NCBI GenBank assembly: GCA_020024515.1
Contig: JAHHTR010000012.1
Location: 1 to 32,360, forward strand
DNA: 32,360 bases
From: Angelakisella sp.
GTDB lineage: Bacteria; Bacillota; Clostridia; Oscillospirales; Ruminococcaceae
Direction of reading: 5' to 3'
Positions 24,326 to 32,235 of this stretch are shown here, one piece after another. The notes below the pieces were generated by a model, which was given only the letters and a program-made list of their open reading frames with translations, was not told the DNA's origin and searched no databases. Position 1 is the first letter of the stretch; each line of letters opens with the position of its first letter. The position numbers and the translations under genes were made by a program.

Positions 24326-24355
24326 TTGCAAATGTTCTATTCACATAAATATAAA
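24326..24355 (+). promoter_or_regulatory. possible proximal promoter of deoR
   Basis: TTGCAA (24326-24331), 18-bp spacer, TATAAA (24350-24355), with a leader of about 25 bases before the ATG at 24387. Confidence 0.42.
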
Positions 24356-24386
24356 AATTACAAAAAAGTAAAGGTGATGTTGTATA

Positions 24387-25166
24387 ATGAGTAAAAAAGA
24401 AAGCCGACTCGAAGAAATTATTTCTTATTTAAAACAAAATAATGGTGCATCTGTAAAAGATTTGGCACAAATGTTAAATGTATCTGAAATGACAATAAGA
24501 CGAGATTTAAAGATTTTAAACAGTAGCGGTATAGTAAATAATGTATATGGCAGTACAATATATAATCCAAATAATATAAGTGATAATATATTGGATTACT
24601 ATAATCTTGATGTGGCGATTGATAATCACAAGGAAGATAAAGAAAGGATAGGTAAGTTTGCGGCATCTCTAATAAATGATGATGAGACAATAATAATAGA
24701 TGCAGGTTCAACAACAGAATGTCTTGCAAAATATATAAATCCAACAATCAAATTAAAAGCACTTTGTGTTACAAATAATGTGCTTAATATATTAATTCAA
24801 AAGAAAAATGTATCAATAATATTTTCGGGTGGATACTATCACACTAATTCACAAATGTTTGAATGTGCGGAGAGTATAACGCTTATAAATAAAATCCGTG
24901 CAAATAAAGTTTTTATATCAGCGGCAGGGGTTCACGAAAAACTGGGTATTACAGGCTCAAATGATTATGAAATAAATACTAAAAAGGCATGTATAGCATC
25001 GGGAGCGGAGAGGATTTTGCTTGTAGACAGCAGTAAATTTTCGTCTGTTAAATCCGCATACTTTGCAAATTTGAACGATTTTGATACAATAATTACAGAT
25101 ATAAACATTTCACCATATTGGGAAGATATTATTCATTCAATGGGAATAACATTACATAAGGTATAA
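24387..25166 (+). CDS. deoR: DeoR-family transcriptional repressor of the nucleoside operon
   Basis: The 259-aa protein has an N-terminal DeoR winged helix (SVKDLAQMLNVSEMTIRRDL, 22-41) and a C-terminal sugar-phosphate-sensing domain with IIDAGSTTECLA, FSGGYYHTNS, FISAAGVHEKLG and LLVDSSKF. The SAAGVH stretch resembles E. coli DeoR itself more than GlpR-type relatives. Divergence from deoD and the palindromes between them suggest it represses the operon and is relieved by deoxyribose 5-phosphate, as in E. coli; the ligand is inferred. AAAGGTGAT precedes the ATG. Confidence 0.9.
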   Translation: MSKKESRLEEIISYLKQNNGASVKDLAQMLNVSEMTIRRDLKILNSSGIVNNVYGSTIYNPNNISDNILDYYNLDVAIDNHKEDKERIGKFAASLINDDETIIIDAGSTTECLAKYINPTIKLKALCVTNNVLNILIQKKNVSIIFSGGYYHTNSQMFECAESITLINKIRANKVFISAAGVHEKLGITGSNDYEINTKKACIASGAERILLVDSSKFSSVKSAYFANLNDFDTIITDINISPYWEDIIHSMGITLHKV

Positions 25167-25178
25167 ATAATTTAGAGT

Positions 25179-25208
25179 AGTGTAATAATTTTATTAAATT
25201 ATTGCACT
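25179..25208 (+). terminator. terminator-like stem-loop after deoR
   Basis: AGTGTAATAATTT (25179-25191) pairs with 25196-25208 with one G-U, followed only by GTTTATATAA, a poor T-run. Confidence 0.45.
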
Positions 25209-25450
25209 GTTTATATAATGAACCAAAAACATTTTTAGGAAAAATCCGAGAGTTATTTAAGATATTGGGAAGAAAGTTTAAAAATGTATTTATGGGTATA
25301 ATCATATTTATAATAGAGTATTTGCCAACAACAATACTATATGTGGGTATATGGGGATTTTTGGTAATTATTATTAGACTTGTGAAGAAAACACAAAATA
25401 AAAAGCAGAAAAAATGCAAGCAATTACGGAGCAATGAGATAACGGGATAA
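25202..25450 (+). pseudogene. probable remnant of a DUF4349-type membrane protein C-terminus
   Basis: An open frame of about 82 codons reads EPKTFLGKIRELFKILG, then one membrane segment (IIIFIIEYLPTTILYVGIWG) and a basic tail ending KKTQNKKQKKCKQ. This layout, an amphipathic stretch, a helix with a central Pro and a basic end, resembles the last 70 or so residues of DUF4349 proteins. There is no ATG before residue 31 and no ribosome site; the only early start is a TTG inside the deoR terminator. I read it as a 5'-truncated gene. A small real membrane protein is the alternative. Confidence 0.38.
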
Positions 25451-25477
25451 AAAAAGAAAACTGAATAATTTAAAGTA

Positions 25478-25522
25478 AAAAATGGCTACTATGAAAATAC
25501 TTAAAATCGTAGTAGCTTTTTT
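25478..25522. terminator. bidirectional terminator, mainly of the deformylase gene
   Basis: GCTACTA (25485-25491) pairs with TAGTAGC (25510-25516), with T6 on the plus side and A-rich sequence (T-run on the minus strand) on the other. It lies just after the deformylase stop. Confidence 0.72.
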
Positions 25523-25524
25523 AT

Positions 25525-25935
25525 TTATATAATAATACCGTTGCAGTGGTCTATTTCATGTTGAATAATCTGTGCTGTAAAATCTTTGAATGTCTTTATT
25601 CGTTTTTGGAATTTCTCGTTTTCATATTCAACTTTTATTGTTCTATATCTTTTTGTTGGACGTGTGCCTATAAGGGATAGGCAAGCTTCCTCTGCCTTAA
25701 AGGGCTCACTGTATTTTAATATTTGTGGATTAAACATAACTATATAATTATCGTTGTCATCAACTATTATTATGCGTTTAAGTTCTCCTATCATATTTGC
25801 GGCAAGTCCGACACAGTGGTTGGCATTTTCTGTAAGGGTATCAAATAAATCTTGTGCAATGTTTAAATCGTTAATGGTGGCTGGCACTGATTTTTGTGAT
25901 AAAAAATGTTCATCTTTTACTATTTCTCTTACCAT
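25525..25935 (-). CDS. def: peptide deformylase, short clostridial type
   Basis: Deformylase removes the N-formyl group from nascent proteins. At 136 aa this copy is short. Motif 1 reads CVGLAANMIG (41-50), where the usual GxGxAAxQ glutamine is Met48; motif 2 is EACLS with metal ligand C85; motif 3 is QHEIDH with H126, E127 and H130. The metal site and catalytic Glu are complete. AANMIG is, to my knowledge, a feature of a clostridial subgroup rather than a local mutation. It lies 14 bp after cobQ with a good ribosome site, so it may be co-transcribed with it. A second standard deformylase elsewhere in the genome is likely. Confidence 0.85.
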   Translation of the reverse strand: MVREIVKDEHFLSQKSVPATINDLNIAQDLFDTLTENANHCVGLAANMIGELKRIIIVDDNDNYIVMFNPQILKYSEPFKAEEACLSLIGTRPTKRYRTIKVEYENEKFQKRIKTFKDFTAQIIQHEIDHCNGIII

Positions 25936-25949
25936 AAAAAATTCTCCTT

Positions 25950-27416
25950 TTATTTAATACCCATAATTTTATATATTTTTTCCATATCTAAATTTTTGCG
26001 GACTTCATCGGCAAGTATATTAAACTGTTTGTTTTGATAATCATAATAATCAAAATTTTTGTTTTCTATATATTTTTTATTAAAATGTCGGCATAGAGTT
26101 TCCACAAAAACATTTGTTGTTTTATCAAAAATACCATGTATATATGTGCCGTATACATTATTATGACACGTAATATAATTATGGCTGTCGCTAATTCCAC
26201 AATGAATTTCATATCCTGTGAAATCTTTGTTATTCAGTGTAGAAAGAACACCTGTAAGATTGTTGAGAATACCTGTTATTTGTGTAAGTTTTTTGTTTTC
26301 GGCAAATATTGTGTCAATGGGTAACAGTCCCAGTCCGCTATGTGTTCCGCCACCGTCAGTGTTGTGTTCATCAATAAGCTTATTACCGAGAATTTGATAA
26401 CCACCGCAAATTCCGAATATAATAGAACCGTTGTTTTGCATTTCTTTTATTTTTTTGTCAAACCCAAATTTTTTTAACCAGTTTAAATCATTTATTGTAC
26501 TTTTGGTTCCCGGTAAAATTATAACATCTGCATTTTCGAGGTCTTGTATGTTATCAATATAGTTGACAGTTACACATTCAAATGTTGAAAGTACATTGAA
26601 ATCTGTGTAGTTTGACATTCGTGGTAGTTTTATTATAGCTATATTGAGTGTATCTTTTGAGAATACCTTTTGATTTACATCTATGCGATTGCTTAGGCTG
26701 TCTTCGTCATCTATATCAACATCTATATATGGTACAACACCCATAAATGGATATTTTCCATAAGGATGTATTCTTTCGGTAAACATATAAAGTCCACTGT
26801 CAAGGAGCCTTATATCGCCACGAAATTTATTTATAATAAGCCCTTTTATACGTTCTCTTTCTTCTTGTTCCATTAGTGCTATTGTTCCAAATAGCTGAGC
26901 AAATACACCGCCTCTGTCGATATCGCCGATGAGCAAAACAGGAGCATCAACCATTTTTGCAAGTCCCATATTTACTATATCATTATTTTTTAGATTTATT
27001 TCGGCTGGACTGCCTGCACCTTCAATAACTATTATGTCGTTTTCGCTTGATAAACTGTTGTAGGCATTCATTATTTCGGGAATAAGTTGTGTTTTATATT
27101 CAAAATATTCTTTTGCGCACATATTGCCTATTGATTTACCGTTGACAATTACTTGCGAACCCATATTACTTGTTGGTTTTAATAAGATAGGATTCATACG
27201 GCAATCGGGATTTTTCATAGCCGCGTATGCCTGTACAGCCTGTGCTCTGCCAATTTCGAAACCATTATTTGTGACAAATGAATTTAAAGCCATATTTTGT
27301 GATTTAAACGGAGCAACATTGTAACCATCTTGTGCAAATATTCTGCACAGTGCAGATGTAAGTATACTTTTGCCTACATTTGACATTGTTCCTTGTAGCA
27401 TTATTGATTTAGCCAT
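25950..27416 (-). CDS. cobQ: cobyric acid synthase
   Basis: CobQ/CbiP makes four ATP- and glutamine-dependent amidations on adenosylcobyrinic acid a,c-diamide. The 488-aa protein has the N-terminal DTBS-like ATPase (MLQGTMSNVGKSILTSALCR, 6-25; APFKSQNMALNS; IEGAGSPAEINL) and a C-terminal class I amidotransferase domain with nucleophile C337 in GICGGYQILG and H427 in YGTYIHGIF. Both catalytic residues are intact, a useful contrast with the GatD-like protein at 1363-2100. A GAGGGGG-type ribosome site precedes the ATG. cobD lies 14 bp upstream; no other cob gene is in the window. Confidence 0.95.
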   Translation of the reverse strand: MAKSIMLQGTMSNVGKSILTSALCRIFAQDGYNVAPFKSQNMALNSFVTNNGFEIGRAQAVQAYAAMKNPDCRMNPILLKPTSNMGSQVIVNGKSIGNMCAKEYFEYKTQLIPEIMNAYNSLSSENDIIVIEGAGSPAEINLKNNDIVNMGLAKMVDAPVLLIGDIDRGGVFAQLFGTIALMEQEERERIKGLIINKFRGDIRLLDSGLYMFTERIHPYGKYPFMGVVPYIDVDIDDEDSLSNRIDVNQKVFSKDTLNIAIIKLPRMSNYTDFNVLSTFECVTVNYIDNIQDLENADVIILPGTKSTINDLNWLKKFGFDKKIKEMQNNGSIIFGICGGYQILGNKLIDEHNTDGGGTHSGLGLLPIDTIFAENKKLTQITGILNNLTGVLSTLNNKDFTGYEIHCGISDSHNYITCHNNVYGTYIHGIFDKTTNVFVETLCRHFNKKYIENKNFDYYDYQNKQFNILADEVRKNLDMEKIYKIMGIK

Positions 27417-27430
27417 ATTTTCCCCCTCGT

Positions 27431-28504
27431 CTATTTTGCAAAAATATCATCAATACTTTTTAGCAGTATTTTACTGTATTTATGTGATTTTATGGCAATT
27501 CTGTAATATTTGTTATTAAGTCCCTGAAAATTATCACATTTTCTTATCATTATACTTCTTTTGTAAAGTTCGTCATATAGTGGAAATGTAGTTTCTATTA
27601 ATAAATAATTCGTACTGCTGTTATATACTGTAAAGCTTCGGTTTTCAAGTTCTTTTTTTAAATATTCTCTTTCGGTTTCGGTATGTTTTTTAAGCTTTTC
27701 TATAAATTTATTACAGTCCAATGCCGCATAGCCCGCATTTTGTGCAAGTGTTGATACATTCCATGCTTGTGTGGTTTTTGACATTTGGGTAAGTAGCTCT
27801 TTATTGCTGCACATACAGTAGCCAAGTCGCACACCTGCCAAACCATAACTTTTTGTAAATGCTTTTAGAATGATGAGATTTTTACTTGTTTCTATTTTTT
27901 GTATCATTGTGGCATTTTCGCCGTTGGTTGCTATATCCATAAAGCATTCATCAATAAAGAGAATTATATTGTTTTTTTCACATTTATCCAGTATTTTTGT
28001 TAATATTTCTCTGTTATAGAGAACACCTGTGGGATTATTAGGATTGCATATAAATATACATTCGAGCTTGTTATCTACACAGTTAAGTGCATTATCTATA
28101 CAATCAAGTATTTTGTCATCAAGATTAAAATTATTTTTTTCGCTTAACAGATATTTTTTTATTATTGAATTATTTGTTTTAAGTGCATTTTCATATTCGC
28201 AAAAAGTGGGAATTACTATCAGTGCACTTTTTATATTTGCGCCCATAACAAAAGAAAAAATAATATCTGCCGCACCGTTACCGCAAAATATATAATCAGC
28301 ACTTGTATGGTGGTGTGTAGCTATTTTTGTACGTAGCTTTGTGCAATATGGGTCTGGATATTGCCACAAACTATTCACATTTTTCTTTATGGCTTGTTTA
28401 ATTTTGTATGGTGTTCCAAATGGCGAAACATTTGCCGAAAAGTCCCATTTTATTTTATTTTTGTATATATCTCCGCCATGTGGGTTATTTCTGTTATATA
28501 ACAT
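27431..28504 (-). CDS. cobD: threonine-phosphate decarboxylase CobD-like PLP enzyme
   Basis: CobD makes aminopropanol phosphate for the cobalamin lower loop. The 357-aa aminotransferase-fold protein begins HGGDIYKNKIKWDFSANVSP, the CobD-type N-terminus, and has NPNNPTG (154-160), the cofactor Asp in FIDECF (D185), the Schiff-base lysine in AFTKSYGLAGVRLGY (K218) and R226. Histidinol-phosphate aminotransferase is the close relative, but the cobQ neighbour and the HGGD start favour CobD. AGGTGA precedes the ATG. The pnp terminator lies only about 45 bases upstream, so the pair either has a promoter in that short gap or depends on readthrough. Confidence 0.88.
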   Translation of the reverse strand: MLYNRNNPHGGDIYKNKIKWDFSANVSPFGTPYKIKQAIKKNVNSLWQYPDPYCTKLRTKIATHHHTSADYIFCGNGAADIIFSFVMGANIKSALIVIPTFCEYENALKTNNSIIKKYLLSEKNNFNLDDKILDCIDNALNCVDNKLECIFICNPNNPTGVLYNREILTKILDKCEKNNIILFIDECFMDIATNGENATMIQKIETSKNLIILKAFTKSYGLAGVRLGYCMCSNKELLTQMSKTTQAWNVSTLAQNAGYAALDCNKFIEKLKKHTETEREYLKKELENRSFTVYNSSTNYLLIETTFPLYDELYKRSIMIRKCDNFQGLNNKYYRIAIKSHKYSKILLKSIDDIFAK

Positions 28505-28546
28505 ATATTTTTCACCTATATTAATGAAATACTGCTGTATTACCCT

Positions 28547-28587
28547 AAAAAAACAGTCTGCTATTCATAATATGTTTAGCAGACTGT
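28547..28587 (-). terminator. Rho-independent terminator of pnp
   Basis: A perfect 11-bp stem ACAGTCTGCTA (28553-28563) with 28577-28587, followed on the minus strand by seven T. Confidence 0.9.
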
Positions 28588-28602
28588 CAAATATTTTAAA
28601 TA

Positions 28603-30711
28603 TTATTTGTTACGTGCTTCCATAGCGGCTATTGCATCTTTGCGAGAAAGATTAATTCTTCCTTGTGAATCTATCTCTGTAACCATAACAAGTATTTCAT
28701 CACCAACAGATACTACATCTTCTACTTTTTCTACACGTTTTGTGTCAAGTTTGCTGATGTGTACAAGTCCCTCTTTGCCCGGGGCAATCTCAACGAATGC
28801 ACCAAATGCCATTAGTCTTGTTACGACACCTTTGTATACTGCATTAACCTCAGGGTCATTAACAATAGTTTCTATTATTGCCATTGCACGACGTACATCA
28901 TCAATATTGATAGCTGATACAAATACTTTGCCGTCATCTTCAATGTCAATTTTAACATTACATTCAGCACAGATTTTTTGTATTACTTTACCTCCTTGAC
29001 CGATAACGTCACGAATTTTCTCAGGGTCAATATTCATGCTTAGCATTTTTGGTGCATACTCTGATAGTTCAGGACGAACTTCCGGAATAGCTTTCAGCAT
29101 AATATCATCTAGGATATGAATACGTGCTTTGTATGTCTTTTCAAATGCTTCTTTTATAATTTCAGGTGTCAAACCGTCAATTTTAAGGTCCATTTGGATA
29201 GCTGTAATACCTTTGTGTGTACCGCCAACTTTAAAGTCCATATCGCCAAAGAAGTCTTCCAGTCCTTGAATATCAACCATTGTGATAAAGCGGTCGCCCT
29301 CTGTAACAAGACCACAAGAGATACCTGCAACAGGAGCAGTTATAGGAACACCTGCGTCCATTAGTGCAAGTGTAGAACCACATATTGAACCTTGTGAAGT
29401 AGAACCGTTTGAAGACAGTACTTCTGAAACAAGTCTGATTGCATAAGGGAATTTCTCAACAGATGGGATAACAGGCTCCAATGCTCTCTCTGCCAAAGCA
29501 CCGTGACCTATTTCACGTCTGCCTGGGCCACGACTTGGGCGTGTTTCACCAACTGAGTATGATGGGAAGTTGTAGTGATGCATATAACGTTTTGTTGTAT
29601 CACCGTCTATACCATCAAGTAATTGAGCTTCTTTAATAGTACCAAGCGTAGCGATTGTAAGAACTTGTGTTTGACCACGGGTAAACATACCTGAACCATG
29701 TACACGTGGTAGTAGTCCAACTTCTGCGTTAAGTGAACGGATTTCGTCAAGTCCTCTACCATCAACACGTTTGCCGTCATCTAGTAGCCAACGACGTACA
29801 ATGTATTTTTGTAGTTTGTATATACATTCATCTATTTGTAGAAGATTTGTACCTTCTTCATCATCAAATTTTGTGTGAATTTCTTCAACAACAGGAGCAA
29901 GACGAGCTTCACGAATATTTTTGTCGTCTGTATCAAGTGCAAAACGTACTTTTTCGATTGCAAATTCTTTAATGTCATTAAAGAGAGTTTCAGGAACTTC
30001 TTGTGATTCATAAGTAAATTTAGGTTTACCTATTTCAGTTTGTACACCTTTGATAAACTCTACCATTTTTTTGATTTCTTCATAGCCTTGCATAATGGCA
30101 TTGAACATTGTATCATTGTCAACTTCATTAGCGCCTGCTTCTATCATACAAACTTTTTTGTCTGTACCTGCAACAGTAAGAGTAAGGTCACTCTTTTCTT
30201 TTTGTTTTGCATTTGGGCAAAGGATAATTTCGCCGTCAATAAGACCAACATTGATACCTGCAATAGGTCCGTTCCATGGAATATCTGAGATAGAAAGAGC
30301 AAAAGACGCACCAATCATACCTGCAATTTCAGGTGAACAATCAGGGTCAACTGAAAGAACTGTCATAACAATAGATACATCATTACGCATATCTTTTGGG
30401 AAAAGTGGACGGATAGGTCTATCTACAACACGTGAGCAAAGTATAGCTTTGTCAGATGGTCTGCCTTCTCTTTTTAGGAAAGAACCAGGGATTTTACCAA
30501 CAGAATATAGTTTTTCTTCAAAATCTACTGAAAGAGGAAGAAAATCTATTCCTTCACGAGGTTTTTGTGATGCTGTTACGTTTACAAGTACAGATGTATC
30601 ACCATATCTTACAAGTACAGAACCATTTGCAAGACAACACATTTTACCGGTTTCAAATGAAATTTTTCTGCCTGCGAATTCTGTTTCAAATACTTTAAAA
30701 TTTTCAAACAT
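28603..30711 (-). CDS. pnp: polyribonucleotide nucleotidyltransferase (PNPase)
   Basis: PNPase degrades RNA 3' to 5' with phosphate and is a central mRNA-decay enzyme. The 702-aa protein has two RNase PH domains with a helical linker (first ending near 220, second about 310-540, with TRGQTQVLT and SNGSTSQGSICGSTLALMDAG), then a KH domain (about 550-610, GQGGKVIQKI) and an S1 domain (about 620-690, GVVTRLMAFGAFVEIAPGKE). The length is complete. GGAGG precedes the ATG. It follows rpsO, the common bacterial order, across a terminator and a long structured leader. Confidence 0.97.
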   Translation of the reverse strand: MFENFKVFETEFAGRKISFETGKMCCLANGSVLVRYGDTSVLVNVTASQKPREGIDFLPLSVDFEEKLYSVGKIPGSFLKREGRPSDKAILCSRVVDRPIRPLFPKDMRNDVSIVMTVLSVDPDCSPEIAGMIGASFALSISDIPWNGPIAGINVGLIDGEIILCPNAKQKEKSDLTLTVAGTDKKVCMIEAGANEVDNDTMFNAIMQGYEEIKKMVEFIKGVQTEIGKPKFTYESQEVPETLFNDIKEFAIEKVRFALDTDDKNIREARLAPVVEEIHTKFDDEEGTNLLQIDECIYKLQKYIVRRWLLDDGKRVDGRGLDEIRSLNAEVGLLPRVHGSGMFTRGQTQVLTIATLGTIKEAQLLDGIDGDTTKRYMHHYNFPSYSVGETRPSRGPGRREIGHGALAERALEPVIPSVEKFPYAIRLVSEVLSSNGSTSQGSICGSTLALMDAGVPITAPVAGISCGLVTEGDRFITMVDIQGLEDFFGDMDFKVGGTHKGITAIQMDLKIDGLTPEIIKEAFEKTYKARIHILDDIMLKAIPEVRPELSEYAPKMLSMNIDPEKIRDVIGQGGKVIQKICAECNVKIDIEDDGKVFVSAINIDDVRRAMAIIETIVNDPEVNAVYKGVVTRLMAFGAFVEIAPGKEGLVHISKLDTKRVEKVEDVVSVGDEILVMVTEIDSQGRINLSRKDAIAAMEARNK

Positions 30712-30769
30712 ATTTTTACCTCCTAAATTAATTAAACAATTTTATTTTTTATATAAGTTTTATATAAAA

Positions 30770-30851
30770 GGTAAAAAACTGAGTTTAGCAATAAATCCAA
30801 TTACAAGTTTAAATTTGTAACTCGATTAACTGCTAAAAAGTGTTTTTTACC
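30770..30851 (-). promoter_or_regulatory. long leader hairpin upstream of pnp
   Basis: GGTAAAAAAC (30770-30779) pairs with GTTTTTTACC (30842-30851); after a 4x4 internal loop TTTAGCA (30784-30790) pairs with TGCTAAA (30831-30837). A further arm centred on TTACAA (30801-30806)/TTGTAA (30815-30820) extends outward through AATC/GATT with one mismatch and one wobble. The result is a duplex of about 30 pairs in the 5' leader. On the minus strand TTTTATAT follows, so an attenuator is also possible. Confidence 0.65.
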
Positions 30852-30976
30852 TAATAATATCATTATAACAATGATTTTTGATTAATGCAATTCACATTTT
30901 TTATTGCCGATTTTTTTCATAAATAAACAGTTAATACGGATAATAAAATAATTTTTAATAATTTAAGTTTTGTATA

Positions 30977-31018
30977 AACAAAGGCAAGCAGACAAAATAT
31001 ACATTAAGTCTGCCTGCC
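30977..31018 (-). terminator. terminator of rpsO
   Basis: GGCAAGCAGAC (30983-30993) pairs with GTCTGCCTGCC (31008-31018, one G-U on the minus strand), then TTTGTTT. Confidence 0.8.
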
Positions 31019-31032
31019 AAACATCATTAAAA

Positions 31033-31299
31033 TTATTTACGCAAACCAAGTTTTGCTATGATTTCACGGTAACGGTTAATGTCTTTCTTCATTAGGTAGT
31101 TTAGTAGGTTTCTTCTACGACCAACCATTTTTAAAAGACCGCGTCTGCTGTGGTGATCTTTTGCATGAACTTTCAGATGCTCTGTAAGTTCGTTAATTCT
31201 TTTTGTAAGAACAGCTATTTGAACTTCCGGAGAACCTGTGTCACCTTCATGTGTTGCGTATTCTTTGATAATTTCGTTTTTTACTTCTTTTTGTAGCAT
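31033..31299 (-). CDS. rpsO: 30S ribosomal protein S15
   Basis: This 88-aa primary 16S-binding protein of the small-subunit platform is normal in length. Diagnostic segments are YATHEGDTGSPEVQIAVLT, HAKDHHSRRGLLKMVGRRR and LNYLMKKDINRY. GAAAGGTG precedes the ATG. It has a consensus-like promoter and a leader of about 125 bases with potential secondary structure, where S15 autoregulation would act. It precedes pnp in transcription. Confidence 0.98.
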   Translation of the reverse strand: MLQKEVKNEIIKEYATHEGDTGSPEVQIAVLTKRINELTEHLKVHAKDHHSRRGLLKMVGRRRNLLNYLMKKDINRYREIIAKLGLRK

Positions 31300-31432
31300 A
31301 GTAATTTTTCACCTTTCAAATATTAATTTTCCTTACTCTAAGCTTTGGTTGGTGAACCCTTTTAGTAAAAAGGTATTTTATCCATAAGCTGAGAATAGGT
31401 ATTCGTATGTTTTAACAGCACGATACTGTATT

Positions 31433-31461
31433 AGTATAACATAATATAAAAAATATGTAAA
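31433..31461 (-). promoter_or_regulatory. sigma-A promoter of rpsO
   Basis: On the minus strand TTTACA (31461-31456), 17-bp spacer, TATACT (31438-31433). Transcription should start near 31426. Confidence 0.68.
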
Positions 31462-31506
31462 GTACTTTTTAATTTAGGGATAAATATTTTATTAAGTTTG
31501 TTTTGA

Positions 31507-32235
31507 TTAATATACTTTTTCAAGACTTTCTTTGTTTCTTTTGATTTTTGCATAAGTAAAGTATGGAACAAAGAACAGCATAACTCCCGCAGAATATAAA
31601 AAGGCATACATACAAATTATAAATATTGGTTTTGGCAGTATTTTACTGAAAATAGCAATAGGAGTTCCAATTCCTCCACCAATATAGCAGTAGTCCCAGC
31701 CATATAAAATATTTGTTATTATGCAAGGGATAGCGAGCAAAAGTACAGGTATAAAGAATAGTTTTAAATCACTCTTTTTCGGACGATAGTAGCCTGAAAT
31801 CCAAAGTACAGCAGGAATAAGCAACATAAATACATGGTAAATAAGACTGCGTATAGGAACAAATGAAAATAGCGGATAGCGATTTAGATATACATTAAAT
31901 ACAAGTCCGAATATACCCATTAATATATTAAGTGTACATATATATGAAAGTGCTGTACGATTAACTTTACTGTTTGGTTTTGTAAATGCGATAAATGGCA
32001 TACATATCCAACAAAGTGAACAGTAATACAGTGGCAAAGATGTTGCAATGTTTATTTTACCAAAATTATATATTTCCCAAAACCAATATATAGGGTCAAA
32101 CAGTAGCATAACAATAGTAAAGAATTTTATGAAAAAATTAATCTGTCTTTTATTATTATTTTTAAATTTAAAGGCTACAATAAGAATAAAGATAAATGAT
32201 ATTAACATAAATGTTATATGTTGTAGTCCAAGCAT
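31507..32235 (-). CDS. YwaF/TIGR02206-family integral membrane protein
   Basis: The 242-aa protein has about seven hydrophobic segments, starts LGLQHITFMLISFIFILIV and has SLPLYYCSLCWICMPF near residue 70, matching the LPL-x-x-C pattern of the YwaF family of unknown function. ATG at 32235 has AAGGA only directly against it; GAGGTG at 32256-32261 lies about 20 bases away and would better serve an in-frame ATT at 32250, so the start is uncertain. No terminator is seen before the rpsO promoter, so readthrough into rpsO is possible. Confidence 0.68.
   Translation of the reverse strand: MLGLQHITFMLISFIFILIVAFKFKNNNKRQINFFIKFFTIVMLLFDPIYWFWEIYNFGKINIATSLPLYYCSLCWICMPFIAFTKPNSKVNRTALSYICTLNILMGIFGLVFNVYLNRYPLFSFVPIRSLIYHVFMLLIPAVLWISGYYRPKKSDLKLFFIPVLLLAIPCIITNILYGWDYCYIGGGIGTPIAIFSKILPKPIFIICMYAFLYSAGVMLFFVPYFTYAKIKRNKESLEKVY

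Larger units (their letters stand above)
23989..24386. other. deoD/deoR divergent control region
   Basis: 398 bases without a gene. It holds a leader stem-loop, the deoD promoter, four operator-like palindromes and two candidate deoR promoters, each listed separately. Confidence 0.8.
25167..25524. other. spacer after deoR
   Basis: 358 bases holding the deoR terminator, a short open frame with no good start (25202-25450, listed as a remnant) and a bidirectional terminator at the right end. Confidence 0.6.
30712..31032. other. rpsO-pnp spacer
   Basis: 321 bases with no gene. They hold the rpsO terminator (30977-31018) and a long pnp leader hairpin (30770-30851). The AT-rich part between (30852-30976) presumably carries the pnp promoter, but I could not settle on one. 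Confidence 0.6.

Noticed and set aside
30095..30820. 241-codon plus-strand open frame opposite pnp
   Set aside because: It lies antisense to a clear PNPase, has no ribosome site and gives a Ser/Ile/Thr-rich sequence typical of a shadow frame.
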